A model generated the notes under the pieces. It was not told the DNA's origin, ran no database searches, and was given only the letters and a program-made list of their open reading frames with translations. The translations under genes and the position numbers were made by a program. DNA of 64,000 nucleotides from Mycobacterium sp. 1081908.1 (lineage in GTDB: Bacteria; Actinomycetota; Actinomycetes; Mycobacteriales; Mycobacteriaceae): NCBI RefSeq assembly GCF_001673535.1, contig NZ_LZLY01000048.1:1-64000 (forward strand), read 5' to 3'. Shown here piece by piece: positions 27,212-39,503 of this stretch (within the stretch, counting starts at the first letter, position 1; each line of letters starts with the position of its first letter).

Positions 27212-30200
27212 ACCCCGCCTTTCGGCGGACGCACCCACAGCCGCCACAGCAGCGTTTGCCGGCGCCGCCTCGCCACGCCCGCCCGGGCCCGCCGACCGGT
27301 CCCCTGCCGCCGGTGCCGGAGCTGGCGCGTCGCCGGCCCGAGCTGTCCGACGCCGCCCTGGTCTCACGGTCGTGGGCGATGGCGTTCGCGACGCTGATCA
27401 GTCGCCTCACCGGCTTCGCGCGCATCGTCGTGCTGGCCGCCATCCTGGGTGCGGCGCTGTCCAGCGCCTTCTCGGTGGCCAACCAGCTGCCGAACCAGGT
27501 CGCGGCGCTCGTGCTGGAGGCGACGTTCACCGCGATATTCGTTCCGGTGCTGGCCCGCGCCGAGCAGGGCGACGCCGACGGCGGCGCGGCGTTCGTGCGG
27601 CGCCTGGTCACGCTGACGACCTCGCTGCTGGTGGTCGTCACAGCGCTGTCGGTCGTGGCAGCGCCGTTGTTGGTGCGGCTGATGCTGGGCCGGGCCCCGC
27701 AGGTCAACGAGCCGCTGACCACCGCCTTCGCCTACCTGCTGCTGCCGCAGGTGCTCGCCTACGGGCTGACGTCGGTGTTCATGGCGATCCTGAACACCCG
27801 CAATGTGTTCGGGCCGACGGCGTGGGCCCCCGTCGTCAACAACGTGGTGGCGCTGACGACCCTCGGGGTGTACCTGGCGGTGCCCGGCGAGCTGTCCGTC
27901 GACCCGGTCCGGATGGGCAACGCCAAGCTGCTGGTGCTCGGCATCGGCACCACGCTCGGGGTGTTCGCGCAGACGGCCGTGCTGCTGGTGGCGCTGAAAC
28001 GCCAGCGGGTGAGCCTGCGCCCGCTGTGGGGAATCGACGAGCGCGTCAAGCGATTCGGCGCGATGGCCACGGCGATGGGGCTCTACGTGGTGATCAGCCA
28101 GCTCGGACTGGTGGTCGGCAACCAGGTCGCCAGCGCCGCAGCCGCGTCCGGTCCCGCGATCTACAACTACACCTGGCTGGTGCTGCAGCTGCCCTACGGC
28201 ATGATCGGCGTGACCGTGCTGACCGTGGTGATGCCGCGGTTGAGCCGCAACGCCGCCGCCGACGACACCGGGGCCGTGCTCGCCGACCTGTCGCTGGCGA
28301 CCCGGCTGACGCTGGTCACGCTGATCCCGATCGTGGCGTTCATGACCGTCGGCGGCCCGGCGATCGGCAGCGCGCTGTTCGCCTACGGGCATTTCGGCGA
28401 GGTCGACGCCGGCTATCTGGGCGCGGCGATCGCGTTGTCGGCGTTCACGTTGATCCCCTACGGCCTGGTGCTGCTGCAGCTGCGCGTCTTCTACGCGCGC
28501 GAACAACCCTGGACGCCCATCGTCCTCATCCTCGTCATCACCGCGGTCAAGATCGTCGGCTCGGTGCTGGCACCCCACCTCACCCACGACCCCAAACTGG
28601 TGGCCGGGTTCCTCGGGCTCGCCAACGGCGTCGGATTCCTGGCCGGCGCCGTCGTCGGCTACTACCTGCTGCGACGGGCGCTGCTGCCCAAGGGCGGCCA
28701 CCTGATCGGCGTCGGCGCGGTGCGAACGATCCTGGTGACGATCGTGGCGTCGATGCTGGCCGGCCTCGTCGCCCACGTGGCCGATCGGCTGCTCGGCCTG
28801 GCCAGGCTGACGGCGCACGGCGGCGCGGGCTCGCTGCTGCGGCTGTTGGTGCTGGGAATCATCATGTTGCCGATCATGGCCACGGTCATGGTTCGCGCGC
28901 GGGTCCCCGAGGCGCAGGCCGCGTTTGATGCGCTGCGGCGCCGCTTTTCGCGCCGCGGCCCGAGCCTCCCGGTTGCTTCGCGCAAACCGGCTGGGCGGCA
29001 GGGATCGTCTCGGCCGGGCCACGTCACGTACCCTGAGCAGAGGAATTCGTCCCCGCCGGGGGTAAGTGCGGTCCAGGAGCCGATCCGGCGCAGGCCTCCG
29101 GAGCGGGTAGCCAGCGCCCGAACGAAAGGACCGGAGGTGACCGACCGCCCAGTGGAAAGCGCATCGAGCGCTGGATCCGGCTTGGGGTCAGGCGCCGAGG
29201 ACTTCCAGCCCGACATTCCGCCCCGGCCGGCGCCCGAACGGTCGGCGCCGCGCCCGTCCGACCGCCTGAACGGCGACCTTTCGGCCGACAACGCCGGCGG
29301 GCCGATCCCGTTCGACGCGCCCCGCGAACGGGCCGGGGATTTGGCCGACGACGTGCACCTCGTCCCGGGCGCCCGCATCGCCGCCGGCCGGTATCGGCTG
29401 CTCGTCTTCCACGGCGGCGCACCGCCGTTGCAGTTCTGGCAGGCGCTGGACACCAAGCTCGACCGGCAGGTGGCGCTGACTTTCGTCGATCCCGACGGCG
29501 CCCTGCCCCCCGAGGTGCTACAAGACATCCTGTCCCGGACCCTGCGGCTGAGCCGGATCGACAAGCCCGGCATCGCCCGCGTCCTCGACGTCGTCCACAC
29601 CGGCTCCGGCGGCTTGGTCGTCTCGGAGTGGATCCGCGGCGGTTCGCTGCAGGAGGTGGCCGACACCGCGCCGTCGCCCATCGGCGCCGTCCGCGCGATG
29701 CAGTCGCTGGCCGCCGCCGCCGATGCCGCACACCGCGCCGGGGTCGCCCTGTCGATCGACCACCCCAGCCGGGTGCGCGTCAGCATCGACGGCGACGTCG
29801 TGCTGGCCTACCCCGCGACCATGCCCGACGGCAACCCGCAACAGGACATCCGCGGCATCGGCGCCGCCCTCTATGCGCTGCTGGTCAACCGGTGGCCGTT
29901 GCCGGAATCCGGGGTGCGCAGCGGGCTGGCACCGGCCGAACGTGATTCCACCGGTAATCCCGTCGAACCCATGGCCGTCGACCGCGACATCCCCTTCCAG
30001 GTTTCGGCGGTCGCGGTGCGGGCGGTTCAAGAAGACGGCGGAATACGCAGCGCCTCAACCCTTTTGAACCTGCTGCAGCAGGCGACGGCGGTGGCCGATC
30101 GCACCGAGGTGCTCGGTCCCATCGATGATTCGCCCGCGCTGCCGCCCACCACCCGGTTGTCCACCGGTCGCGAGTACGCGACCTTCGCGCGCAGGCGCCG

Positions 30201-30831
30201 CAACGTGCTGATCGGTGTCGGCGCCGCCGTCGCCGTCATCGTGGTGGCCCTGCTGGTGTTGGCGTCGGTGGTGAGCAAGATCTTCGGCAACGTCGGCGGC
30301 GGCCTCAACAGAGACGAGCTCGGGCTCAACGGGCCGTCGTCGTCGGCGGCGTCGTCGGCTCCCAGCTCCGCGGCCGCGGGCAGCGTCGTCAAGCCCACCA
30401 AGGCGACGGTCTACTCCCCCGACGGGGACGCCGACAATCCCGGCCAGGCCGGGCAGGCGATCGACGGCGACCCCTCGACCGCCTGGTCGACCGAGGTCTA
30501 CACCGACGCGGTCCCGTTCCCCTCCTTCAAGCAGGGCGAAGGGCTGATGTTGCAGCTGCCCAACCCCACCGTGGTCGGTCAGGTCAGCATCGACACGCCC
30601 AGCAGCGGCACCAAGGTCGAGATTCGCGCGGCCTCGACGGCGGCGCCGTCCCGCCTCGAAGACACCACCGTGCTGGCTCCGGCATTCACGCTCAAGCCCG
30701 GGCATAACGTCATCCCGGTCCGGGGCGGCTCGGCGACGTCGAACGTGCTGGTGTGGATCTCCACGCTGGGAAGCACCAACGGCAAGAGCCAGGCCAGCTT
30801 CTCGGAAGTCACGGTTCAAGCCGCATCCTGA
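27208..30831 (+). CDS. murJ: Lipid II flippase MurJ (MviN) fused to a pseudokinase and extracellular domain
   Basis: 1207 residues. A Pro-rich cytosolic start leads to about 14 membrane segments (residues ~50-580) of the MATE-like flippase that moves lipid II across the inner membrane. A basic linker is followed by a kinase-like domain from ~725 that lacks HRD and DFG motifs, so it is a pseudokinase. One membrane helix (~998-1022) and a beta-sandwich outside domain (ATVYSPDGDADNPGQAGQAI) end the protein. In M. tuberculosis the pseudokinase is phosphorylated by PknB and recruits FhaA, which halts peptidoglycan synthesis. ATGA overlap with the upstream gene. Confidence 0.95.
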   Translation: MNPAFRRTHPQPPQQRLPAPPRHARPGPPTGPLPPVPELARRRPELSDAALVSRSWAMAFATLISRLTGFARIVVLAAILGAALSSAFSVANQLPNQVAALVLEATFTAIFVPVLARAEQGDADGGAAFVRRLVTLTTSLLVVVTALSVVAAPLLVRLMLGRAPQVNEPLTTAFAYLLLPQVLAYGLTSVFMAILNTRNVFGPTAWAPVVNNVVALTTLGVYLAVPGELSVDPVRMGNAKLLVLGIGTTLGVFAQTAVLLVALKRQRVSLRPLWGIDERVKRFGAMATAMGLYVVISQLGLVVGNQVASAAAASGPAIYNYTWLVLQLPYGMIGVTVLTVVMPRLSRNAAADDTGAVLADLSLATRLTLVTLIPIVAFMTVGGPAIGSALFAYGHFGEVDAGYLGAAIALSAFTLIPYGLVLLQLRVFYAREQPWTPIVLILVITAVKIVGSVLAPHLTHDPKLVAGFLGLANGVGFLAGAVVGYYLLRRALLPKGGHLIGVGAVRTILVTIVASMLAGLVAHVADRLLGLARLTAHGGAGSLLRLLVLGIIMLPIMATVMVRARVPEAQAAFDALRRRFSRRGPSLPVASRKPAGRQGSSRPGHVTYPEQRNSSPPGVSAVQEPIRRRPPERVASARTKGPEVTDRPVESASSAGSGLGSGAEDFQPDIPPRPAPERSAPRPSDRLNGDLSADNAGGPIPFDAPRERAGDLADDVHLVPGARIAAGRYRLLVFHGGAPPLQFWQALDTKLDRQVALTFVDPDGALPPEVLQDILSRTLRLSRIDKPGIARVLDVVHTGSGGLVVSEWIRGGSLQEVADTAPSPIGAVRAMQSLAAAADAAHRAGVALSIDHPSRVRVSIDGDVVLAYPATMPDGNPQQDIRGIGAALYALLVNRWPLPESGVRSGLAPAERDSTGNPVEPMAVDRDIPFQVSAVAVRAVQEDGGIRSASTLLNLLQQATAVADRTEVLGPIDDSPALPPTTRLSTGREYATFARRRRNVLIGVGAAVAVIVVALLVLASVVSKIFGNVGGGLNRDELGLNGPSSSAASSAPSSAAAGSVVKPTKATVYSPDGDADNPGQAGQAIDGDPSTAWSTEVYTDAVPFPSFKQGEGLMLQLPNPTVVGQVSIDTPSSGTKVEIRAASTAAPSRLEDTTVLAPAFTLKPGHNVIPVRGGSATSNVLVWISTLGSTNGKSQASFSEVTVQAAS

Positions 30832-30894
30832 GCGCGCTCACAGACCCGGCGTTGGTGAAGTGCCGCACCACCCCCGATTGGTTAATGTCCGGCC

Positions 30895-31485
30895 GTGGGT
30901 CTCGGGGGGAACAGCCAGGGCGAGCGCAGTGACGCCGAGCTGCTGGCGGCCCACGTCGCCGGCGACCGCTACGCCTTCGGCGAGTTGTTCCAACGCCACC
31001 AACGCCAGCTGCACCGGCTGGCCCGGCTGACCACCCGCACCCGCGAGGACGCCGAAGACGCACTGCAGGACGCGATGCTTTCGGCGCATCGCGGCGCCGG
31101 ATCGTTCCGGCATGACGCCGCCGTCGGCAGCTGGCTGCACCGCATCGTGGTCAACGCCTGCCTGGACCGGCTGCGCCGCACCAAGGCCCACCCGACGGCC
31201 CCCCTAGAGGACGTCTACCCGGTCGCCGATCGCACCGCGCAGGTCGAGACGGCGATCGCGGTGCAGCGGGCCCTGATGCGCCTTCCCGTCGAGCAGCGGG
31301 CCGCGGTGGTGGCCGTCGACATGCAGGGCTACTCGGTCGCGGACACCGCCGCGCTGCTGGGCGTTGCCGAGGGCACCGTCAAGAGCCGATGTTCCCGCGC
31401 CCGGGTCCGCCTCGCCGAGCTGCTCGGCTACCTCAACGTCCGCGCCACGCCCGACCGCCCCGCCGGTCAGCCGGGCTGCGCATGA
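30895..31485 (+). CDS. sigM: ECF sigma factor SigM
   Basis: 196 residues with sigma region 2 (AFGELFQRHQRQLHRLARLT, then DAEDALQDAML) and region 4 (LPVEQRAAVVAVDMQGYSVA, then GVAEGTVKSRCSRAR). GTG start. In M. tuberculosis SigM governs a small regulon that includes ESX-4 Esx proteins and PPE genes. The anti-sigma gene follows 15 nt downstream, giving the usual sigma/anti-sigma pair. There is no zinc-binding C-terminal extension. Confidence 0.94.
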   Translation: MGLGGNSQGERSDAELLAAHVAGDRYAFGELFQRHQRQLHRLARLTTRTREDAEDALQDAMLSAHRGAGSFRHDAAVGSWLHRIVVNACLDRLRRTKAHPTAPLEDVYPVADRTAQVETAIAVQRALMRLPVEQRAAVVAVDMQGYSVADTAALLGVAEGTVKSRCSRARVRLAELLGYLNVRATPDRPAGQPGCA

Positions 31486-31500
31486 CGGACACTGGGGCGG

Positions 31501-32244
31501 ATGGGTGAAACCGACGACGAAACCGCGGACGGTGCGGCGGACCCTCCCCTGACGGTCGAGCTCCTCGCCGACCTGCAGGCCGGTCTGCTCGACGACGATT
31601 CCGCGGCCCGCCTGCGCCAACGGGTCCGCGACGACCCGGACGCGGAGAAAATCCTGCGGGCCCTGAATCAGGTGCGCTGCGACGTCGCGACGTTGGGTGC
31701 CGATCCGGCGTCCGCGCCCGAGGTGCCCCCGGACGTCGCCGCCCGGATTTCGGCGGCGTTGGCCTCGGCCGACCACCCCGCCGCCGCGCACTCGGCCCGG
31801 CCGCATCTGGGGCCCGCCAGGGTGGTCGCGGGCCTGACCGGCGTGGGCGCGGTGCTGGCGGCGATCGGGGTCGGCACGGTGGCGCTGATCAGCGCGCCGG
31901 AGCCCGCCCCGAGCACCCCGGCCACCGCCGAGCACATCACGGTGTCGACGCCGCCGATGACGATCCCGCTGTCGCAGGCCGAAATCCTCGGCCTGCTCAA
32001 CCTCAGCCCCGACTACGGCCCGCTCGGCGACCCCGCACGGCGCGCGTCCTGTCTCAGCGGCCTCGGCTACCCGGCGTCCACGCAGGTGCTGGGCGCGCGA
32101 CCGGTGGACATCAATGCCCGCCCCGGCGTGCTGCTGGTCTTGCCCGGCGACACGCCCGAGAACCTGGCGGTCTTCGCGGTGGCGCCGAATTGCAGCGCCG
32201 CCGATACCGGGTTGCTGGCGAACACGCAGGTCCCCAGGACCTAG
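31501..32244 (+). CDS. rsmA: Anti-sigma-M factor (Rv3912-like)
   Basis: 247 residues, single-pass. The cytosolic N-terminal ~100 residues (TVELLADLQAGLLDDDSAAR) form the sigma-binding domain and lack the H-x3-C-x2-C zinc motif. A membrane helix lies at about 108-128 (VVAGLTGVGAVLAAIGVGTV). The outside part contains two cysteines (RASCLSG and APNCSA), which could make redox-sensitive control possible. It is immediately downstream of sigM and upstream of the trx genes. The symbol follows M. tuberculosis usage and is not the rRNA methyltransferase RsmA. Confidence 0.86.
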   Translation: MGETDDETADGAADPPLTVELLADLQAGLLDDDSAARLRQRVRDDPDAEKILRALNQVRCDVATLGADPASAPEVPPDVAARISAALASADHPAAAHSARPHLGPARVVAGLTGVGAVLAAIGVGTVALISAPEPAPSTPATAEHITVSTPPMTIPLSQAEILGLLNLSPDYGPLGDPARRASCLSGLGYPASTQVLGARPVDINARPGVLLVLPGDTPENLAVFAVAPNCSAADTGLLANTQVPRT

Positions 32245-32261
32245 TCTGGTGGCCAGCTCCC

Positions 32262-32288
32262 GGGAACACCCGCGCCTACGCTGGCGTT
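32262..32288 (+). promoter_or_regulatory. SigH-type promoter of trxB2-trxC
   Basis: GGGAACA (32262-32268) and CGTT (32285-32288) are separated by 16 nt, matching the mycobacterial SigH consensus GGGAAYA-N16/17-cGTT. It lies 33 nt upstream of the trxB2 ATG. In M. tuberculosis trxB2-trxC is a known SigH target under oxidative and heat stress, so redox-inducible expression is expected here too. Confidence 0.85.
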
Positions 32289-32312
32289 CGTAGACGTAGC
32301 TTCCGTACCTGA

Positions 32313-33676
<1,364 letters not shown>

Positions 33677-33808
33677 CGCCCGTCGGGTTCGTCGCACCAC
33701 GCCCCGCGCTTAGCCTGGGGTTTTCCGAAAATTGAGAAGGATCTGCGACAATAGCGCTTAGCCGTTGCCCAAATTCAGCCTGTCAATTTGTCCCGGAGGA
33801 CCTTTGGT

Positions 33809-35029
33809 ATGTCGAGTCCGCGCCGTGAATACGGCGAGGCGCTGCGCTGTGGTGACCGCAGCGCTGCCGTGACCGAAATCCGGGCGACGCTGGCCGCGCT
33901 AGGGCTGCTGGACAATCCCGAAGAAGACCTGACCACCGGCCGGCACGTGGCCGTGGAGGTCTTCGATGCCCACCTCGATCAGGCGGTGCGCGCGTTCCAG
34001 CAGAATCGCGGGCTCCTGGTGGACGGCATCGTCGGCGAAGCCACCTACCGCGCGCTGAAGGAGGCCTCGTATCGGCTGGGCGCGCGGACGCTGTATCACC
34101 AATTCGGCGCACCGCTCTACGGGGACGACGTCGCCACCCTCCAGGCGCGGCTCCAGGACCTCGGTTTCTACACCGGCCTGGTCGACGGGCACTTCGGCCT
34201 GCAGACCCACAACGCTTTGATGTCCTACCAGCGCGAATACGGACTTTCCGCCGACGGCATCTGCGGCCCGGAAACCTTGCGGTCCTTGTACTTTCTCAGC
34301 TCACGGGTCAGCGGCGGCTCGCCGCACGCCATCCGCGAGGAAGAGCTGGTCCGCCGCTCGGGACCCAAACTGTCGGGCAAGCGCATCATCATCGATCCGG
34401 GCCGCGGCGGCACCGACCACGGCGCCATCATGCAGGGGCCGGACGGACCTGTCAGCGAAGCAGATGTGCTGTGGGACTTGGCGAGTCGGCTCGAGGGCCG
34501 GATGACCGCGATCGGCATGGAGACCTTTCTGTCGCGGCCGACCAACCGCAGCCCGTCGGATGCCGAACGCGCGGCCACGGCCAACAACGTCGGCGCGGAC
34601 CTGATGATCAGCCTGCGCTGCGAATCCCAGGCCAGCCCGTCGGCCAACGGCGTCGCCTCCTTCCATTTCGGCAACTCGCACGGTTCGGTCTCGACGATCG
34701 GGCGCAACCTCGCCGACTTCATTCAGCGAGAAGTCGTGGCCCGCACCGGTTTACGGGATTGCCGAACCCATGGGCGGACGTGGGATCTGTTGCGGCTCAC
34801 CCGGATGCCCACGGTTCAGGTCGACGTCGGCTACATCACCAACCCGCGCGACCGCGCGATGCTGATCTCCACGCAGACCCGCGACGCCATCGCCGAAGGC
34901 ATCCTCGCCGCGGTCAAGCGGCTCTACCTGCTCGGCAAGAACGACCGGCCCACCGGCACCTTCACCTTCGCCGAGCTGCTGGCCCACGAGCTGTCGGTGG
35001 AGCGGGCATCCAGGCTGGGCGGTTCTTAA
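33809..35029 (+). CDS. cwlM: CwlM, regulator of peptidoglycan precursor synthesis (amidase-like)
   Basis: 406 residues, equal to M. tuberculosis CwlM. Two peptidoglycan-binding-like domains (residues ~10-85 and ~100-165) precede an amidase_3 fold. The zinc site appears degraded: DPGHGG is DPGRGG here, and the later S-x-H strand reads ISLRCE, so both His ligands are replaced by Arg. No signal peptide. This fits the known role as a PknB-phosphorylated cytosolic activator of MurA that also interacts with FhaA/MurJ, rather than a hydrolase. ATG at 33809 has a GGAGGA ribosome site; an upstream in-frame start lacks one. Confidence 0.94.
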   Translation: MSSPRREYGEALRCGDRSAAVTEIRATLAALGLLDNPEEDLTTGRHVAVEVFDAHLDQAVRAFQQNRGLLVDGIVGEATYRALKEASYRLGARTLYHQFGAPLYGDDVATLQARLQDLGFYTGLVDGHFGLQTHNALMSYQREYGLSADGICGPETLRSLYFLSSRVSGGSPHAIREEELVRRSGPKLSGKRIIIDPGRGGTDHGAIMQGPDGPVSEADVLWDLASRLEGRMTAIGMETFLSRPTNRSPSDAERAATANNVGADLMISLRCESQASPSANGVASFHFGNSHGSVSTIGRNLADFIQREVVARTGLRDCRTHGRTWDLLRLTRMPTVQVDVGYITNPRDRAMLISTQTRDAIAEGILAAVKRLYLLGKNDRPTGTFTFAELLAHELSVERASRLGGS

Positions 35030-35790
35030 CTGCTCCCGTTGATCCGCAGCGTATTTCCCACAGCAGAAGAACCCGAACCCGCCCCCACCGGCTCTTCCAG
35101 TTGGGCGTTGGCCAGCAGGCGCTCCAGCGCCGCCTCGACCTCGGCCTTCCAACCAAGTCCCTTGTCCAACTCCAGCCGCAGCCGCGGAAAATACTTGTGC
35201 GGCGCCACCACAACGAATCCCACGTCCTTCAAGAACTCGGCGTCGATCATGCAGTGGTCGACCGAGCAGTCACCGAGCGCCTCCAGCACCGGCCAGACAT
35301 CGGGGTCCACCATCCGCGGATCCTGCAGCTCGGACGCGGCCGGCGTGCGACCGAACGCTTCCAGCGCCCGGACCCCGCGGCGCACCAGCTCGTCGACGAC
35401 TCGGGCGATGAGCCCATGCGGCAGGTCGTCGGCGGCTTGCCCCGGCTCGATGTTCATCGACGTCAGCAGCACCGCGTCGGCGGACACCGGCGCGGTGGGA
35501 AACCGTTGCGCCCGTGGCACCGCCCGCGGCGGGGCGTAGAGGACGTATCCCAGGCACGGCGGCTCGGCGTGGCTGCGCTCGTCGTCGGGAATCGCGGTCG
35601 CGACCAGCCCGCACGAACCCCACTCCAGCATCACCATCGACAACCACGCTTCCTTTTCGAATTCGGGGTCGGCGAGGTGGTCCTGGTTACCGAGGGTCGC
35701 GGGGTCGACCTCCCAGAACACGCATCGGCGCGCATGCTTGGGAAGCTGCTCGAAAGCCTCGAGCCGAAGCGGCGTGATTCGAGCGGACAC
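35026..35790 (-). CDS. GNAT-like acetyltransferase family protein (Rv3916c type)
   Basis: 254 residues, cytosolic. The pattern ITPLRLEAFEQLPKHARRCV, a conserved CxFWE-type segment (RRCVFWEVDP) and LLTSMNIEPG resemble the actinobacterial GNAT-like family found beside parB. The acetyl-CoA loop is not clear enough to confirm catalysis. The gene is convergent with cwlM, with a 4-nt overlap of stop codons. Its GTG start is preceded by AGGAGG, which lies in the last codons of a possible small upstream ORF. Substrate unknown. Confidence 0.82.
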   Translation of the reverse strand: MSARITPLRLEAFEQLPKHARRCVFWEVDPATLGNQDHLADPEFEKEAWLSMVMLEWGSCGLVATAIPDDERSHAEPPCLGYVLYAPPRAVPRAQRFPTAPVSADAVLLTSMNIEPGQAADDLPHGLIARVVDELVRRGVRALEAFGRTPAASELQDPRMVDPDVWPVLEALGDCSVDHCMIDAEFLKDVGFVVVAPHKYFPRLRLELDKGLGWKAEVEAALERLLANAQLEEPVGAGSGSSAVGNTLRINGSS

Positions 35791-35972
35791 TAGCCTCCTG
35801 GCTTCCGTGCGGTCCTGCAGCCATTCAATTGTGGCCCACCGGCAACCTCTCCAGGATAGGAGAGTTTGACCTCATCGGACCAGTGTTTGCCCCGCCACTT
35901 GGGCCGCCCCGGGGTGACGGTCCGGGCACCGGGTCGGCCGCCGGGTAAACGACGAAACACCTTGAGGCACAT
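35790..35972 (-). CDS. Possible small basic protein upstream of the GNAT-like gene
   Basis: 60-codon frame, rich in Arg, Gly, Lys and Pro (VFRRLPGGRPGARTVTPGRP), with no recognised family. Support: an ATG with GGAG 6 nt upstream, and a TAG that overlaps the next GTG start by one nucleotide (TAGTG), which would couple translation. Against: high GC makes such frames common by chance, and no domain is seen. Confidence 0.3.
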   Translation of the reverse strand: MCLKVFRRLPGGRPGARTVTPGRPKWRGKHWSDEVKLSYPGEVAGGPQLNGCRTARKPGG

Positions 35973-36065
35973 GGGAACTCCGCTGAGTTAAGGCAAACGA
36001 GGCCGGCGATTTCGGGCCCCGAAGGGCCCCAGTGTCACAGTGACGTAATTACACCGTGTGTACGG

Positions 36066-37049
36066 TCATGCCTTCGGAGGGGTCATCACGTCCACGATCC
36101 GCTGGAGATCCTCGACCGAGCCGAACTCGACGACGATCCGCCCCTTGCGTTTGCCCAGGCTGACCGTGACCCGGGTGTCGAAGGTGTTGGACAAGCGCTC
36201 AGCAACGTCTTGAAGGCCGGGCATCTGAATCGGCTTGCGGCGTTGCGGGGCCGGGGCGGCGCCGTCGCCGCGGTTGGCCAGGGTGACCGCTTCCTCGGTG
36301 GCGCGCACCGACAGACCCTCGGCGACGATCCGCCCGGCCAGCTCCTCCTGCGCCTCCGGGCCGGACTCCAGGGCCAGCAGCGCGCGGGCGTGGCCGGCGG
36401 ACAGGACCCCCGCTGCGACCCGCCGCTGCACCGCGATCGGCAGCTTCAGCAACCGGATCATGTTGGTGATCAGCGGCCGGGACCGGCCGATGCGGGACGC
36501 CAGTTCGTCGTGGGTGACGTCGAACTCGTCGAGCAGCTGCTGGTAGGCCGCCGCCTCCTCCAAGGGGTTCAGCTGTACCCGGTGGATGTTCTCGAGCAGG
36601 GCGTCGCGCAGCAGATTGTCGTCGCCGGTCTCGCGCACGATCGCCGGGATGGTGGCCAGGCCCGCCTCCTGCGCGGCGCGCCAGCGTCGCTCCCCCATCA
36701 CGATCTGGTACCGGGCCCCGCCCGGCGCCCCGGCCACCGCGCGGACCACGATCGGCTGCAGGAGCCCGAACTCGCGAATGGAGTGCACCAGCTCCGAGAG
36801 GGCCTCCTCGTCGAACACCTGCCGGGGCTGACGCGGGTTGCGCTCGATGTCGCCCGGCGCGATCTCGCGGTAGACCGCGCCCACCGAGGCGGCCTCCTGC
36901 GCCGGCCCCCCGATCAACACGTCGGCCGCCGCGTCCCCCATCCGCGGGCCCAGCGTCGCCGGCCCCGAGTCGCCCTCCGCCGGGCCGGTGGGGATAAGCG
37001 AAGCCAGGCCCCGGCCGAGGCCGCCCTTCTTGCGTAATGGCTGCGTCAT
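36066..37049 (-). CDS. parB: Chromosome partitioning protein ParB
   Basis: 327 residues. The N-terminal part has the ParA-interacting stretch [14 protein letters not shown]; the CTPase motifs include NPRQPR and GERRWRAA (~118). A helix-turn-helix follows ([20 protein letters not shown]) and a C-terminal dimer domain ([11 protein letters not shown]). It binds the parS sites at 37934, 38747 and 38774 and spreads by CTP-driven sliding. The start is ATG at 37049. It follows parA with a 23-nt gap. Confidence 0.96.
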   Translation of the reverse strand: MTQPLRKKGGLGRGLASLIPTGPAEGDSGPATLGPRMGDAAADVLIGGPAQEAASVGAVYREIAPGDIERNPRQPRQVFDEEALSELVHSIREFGLLQPIVVRAVAGAPGGARYQIVMGERRWRAAQEAGLATIPAIVRETGDDNLLRDALLENIHRVQLNPLEEAAAYQQLLDEFDVTHDELASRIGRSRPLITNMIRLLKLPIAVQRRVAAGVLSAGHARALLALESGPEAQEELAGRIVAEGLSVRATEEAVTLANRGDGAAPAPQRRKPIQMPGLQDVAERLSNTFDTRVTVSLGKRKGRIVVEFGSVEDLQRIVDVMTPPKA

Positions 37050-37072
37050 GGTCGTCCCTTCACGGATGGTGT

Positions 37073-38826
<1,754 letters not shown>

Positions 38827-38849
38827 TTACACGGCTGTGACTCGGTGGG

Positions 38850-39422
38850 CTAGTCGAGCAGGACGACGACCCGGCGCGACGGCTCCTGGCCCTCGCTCTC
38901 GCTGTGCACCCCGGGCACCGCGGCCACGGCGTCGTGAACGATCTTGCGCTCGAACGGTGTCATCGGGGAAAGCTCCTCGCGCTCCCCGGTGCTCAGCACG
39001 CGGCGCGCCACCTTGTCGCCCAGCGCGGCCAACTCCTCGCGGCGCCGGCGTCGCCAGCTCGCGATGTCGAGCATCAGCCGGCTGCGCACGCCGGTCTTCT
39101 GGTGCACCGCCAGCCGGGTGAGTTCCTGGAGGGCATCGAGCACCTCGCCGCCGCGGCCGACCAACTTGTTCAAGTCGTCGCTGCCGTCGATGCTCACGAC
39201 CGCGCGGTCGCCCTCGACGTCCAGGTCGATGTCGCCGTCGAAGTCCAACAGGTCCAACAGCTCTTCCAGGTAGTCGCCGGCGATCTCCCCCTCGGCGACC
39301 AGTCGCTCCTCCTGGTCGTCGACGCGGTCGGGGCCGCGGTCCCCCGCCGTCTCATCGGCGGACGGGGCCTGCGCGTCGAGTTCGGTGTCCACGTCGCGCT
39401 CGGTGGTGTCGGCGTCTGTCAT
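38850..39422 (-). CDS. jag: Jag/KhpB RNA-binding protein (KH and R3H domains)
   Basis: 190 residues. An acidic N-terminus (~45 residues) leads to a Jag-type KH domain with LVGRGGEVLDALQEL (the GxxG loop), and an R3H domain (LSPMTPFERKIVHDAV) near the C-terminus. Cytosolic RNA-binding protein usually encoded beside yidC. It lies in the conserved rpmH-rnpA-yidD-yidC-jag-rsmG-parA-parB cluster. Confidence 0.94.
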   Translation of the reverse strand: MTDADTTERDVDTELDAQAPSADETAGDRGPDRVDDQEERLVAEGEIAGDYLEELLDLLDFDGDIDLDVEGDRAVVSIDGSDDLNKLVGRGGEVLDALQELTRLAVHQKTGVRSRLMLDIASWRRRRREELAALGDKVARRVLSTGEREELSPMTPFERKIVHDAVAAVPGVHSESEGQEPSRRVVVLLD

Positions 39423-39503
39423 GTCGTTCCCTCTCCCTCATCACGGGTCCCTCTGCAGTCGGGTCACTCGCCCGGGGGACCACCTAAAAGCTGTGGCGCG
39501 TCG

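Noticed and set aside
33700..33724. Rho-independent terminator after trxC
   Set aside because: CCCC/GGGG arms with a long loop and only four T are too weak to call.
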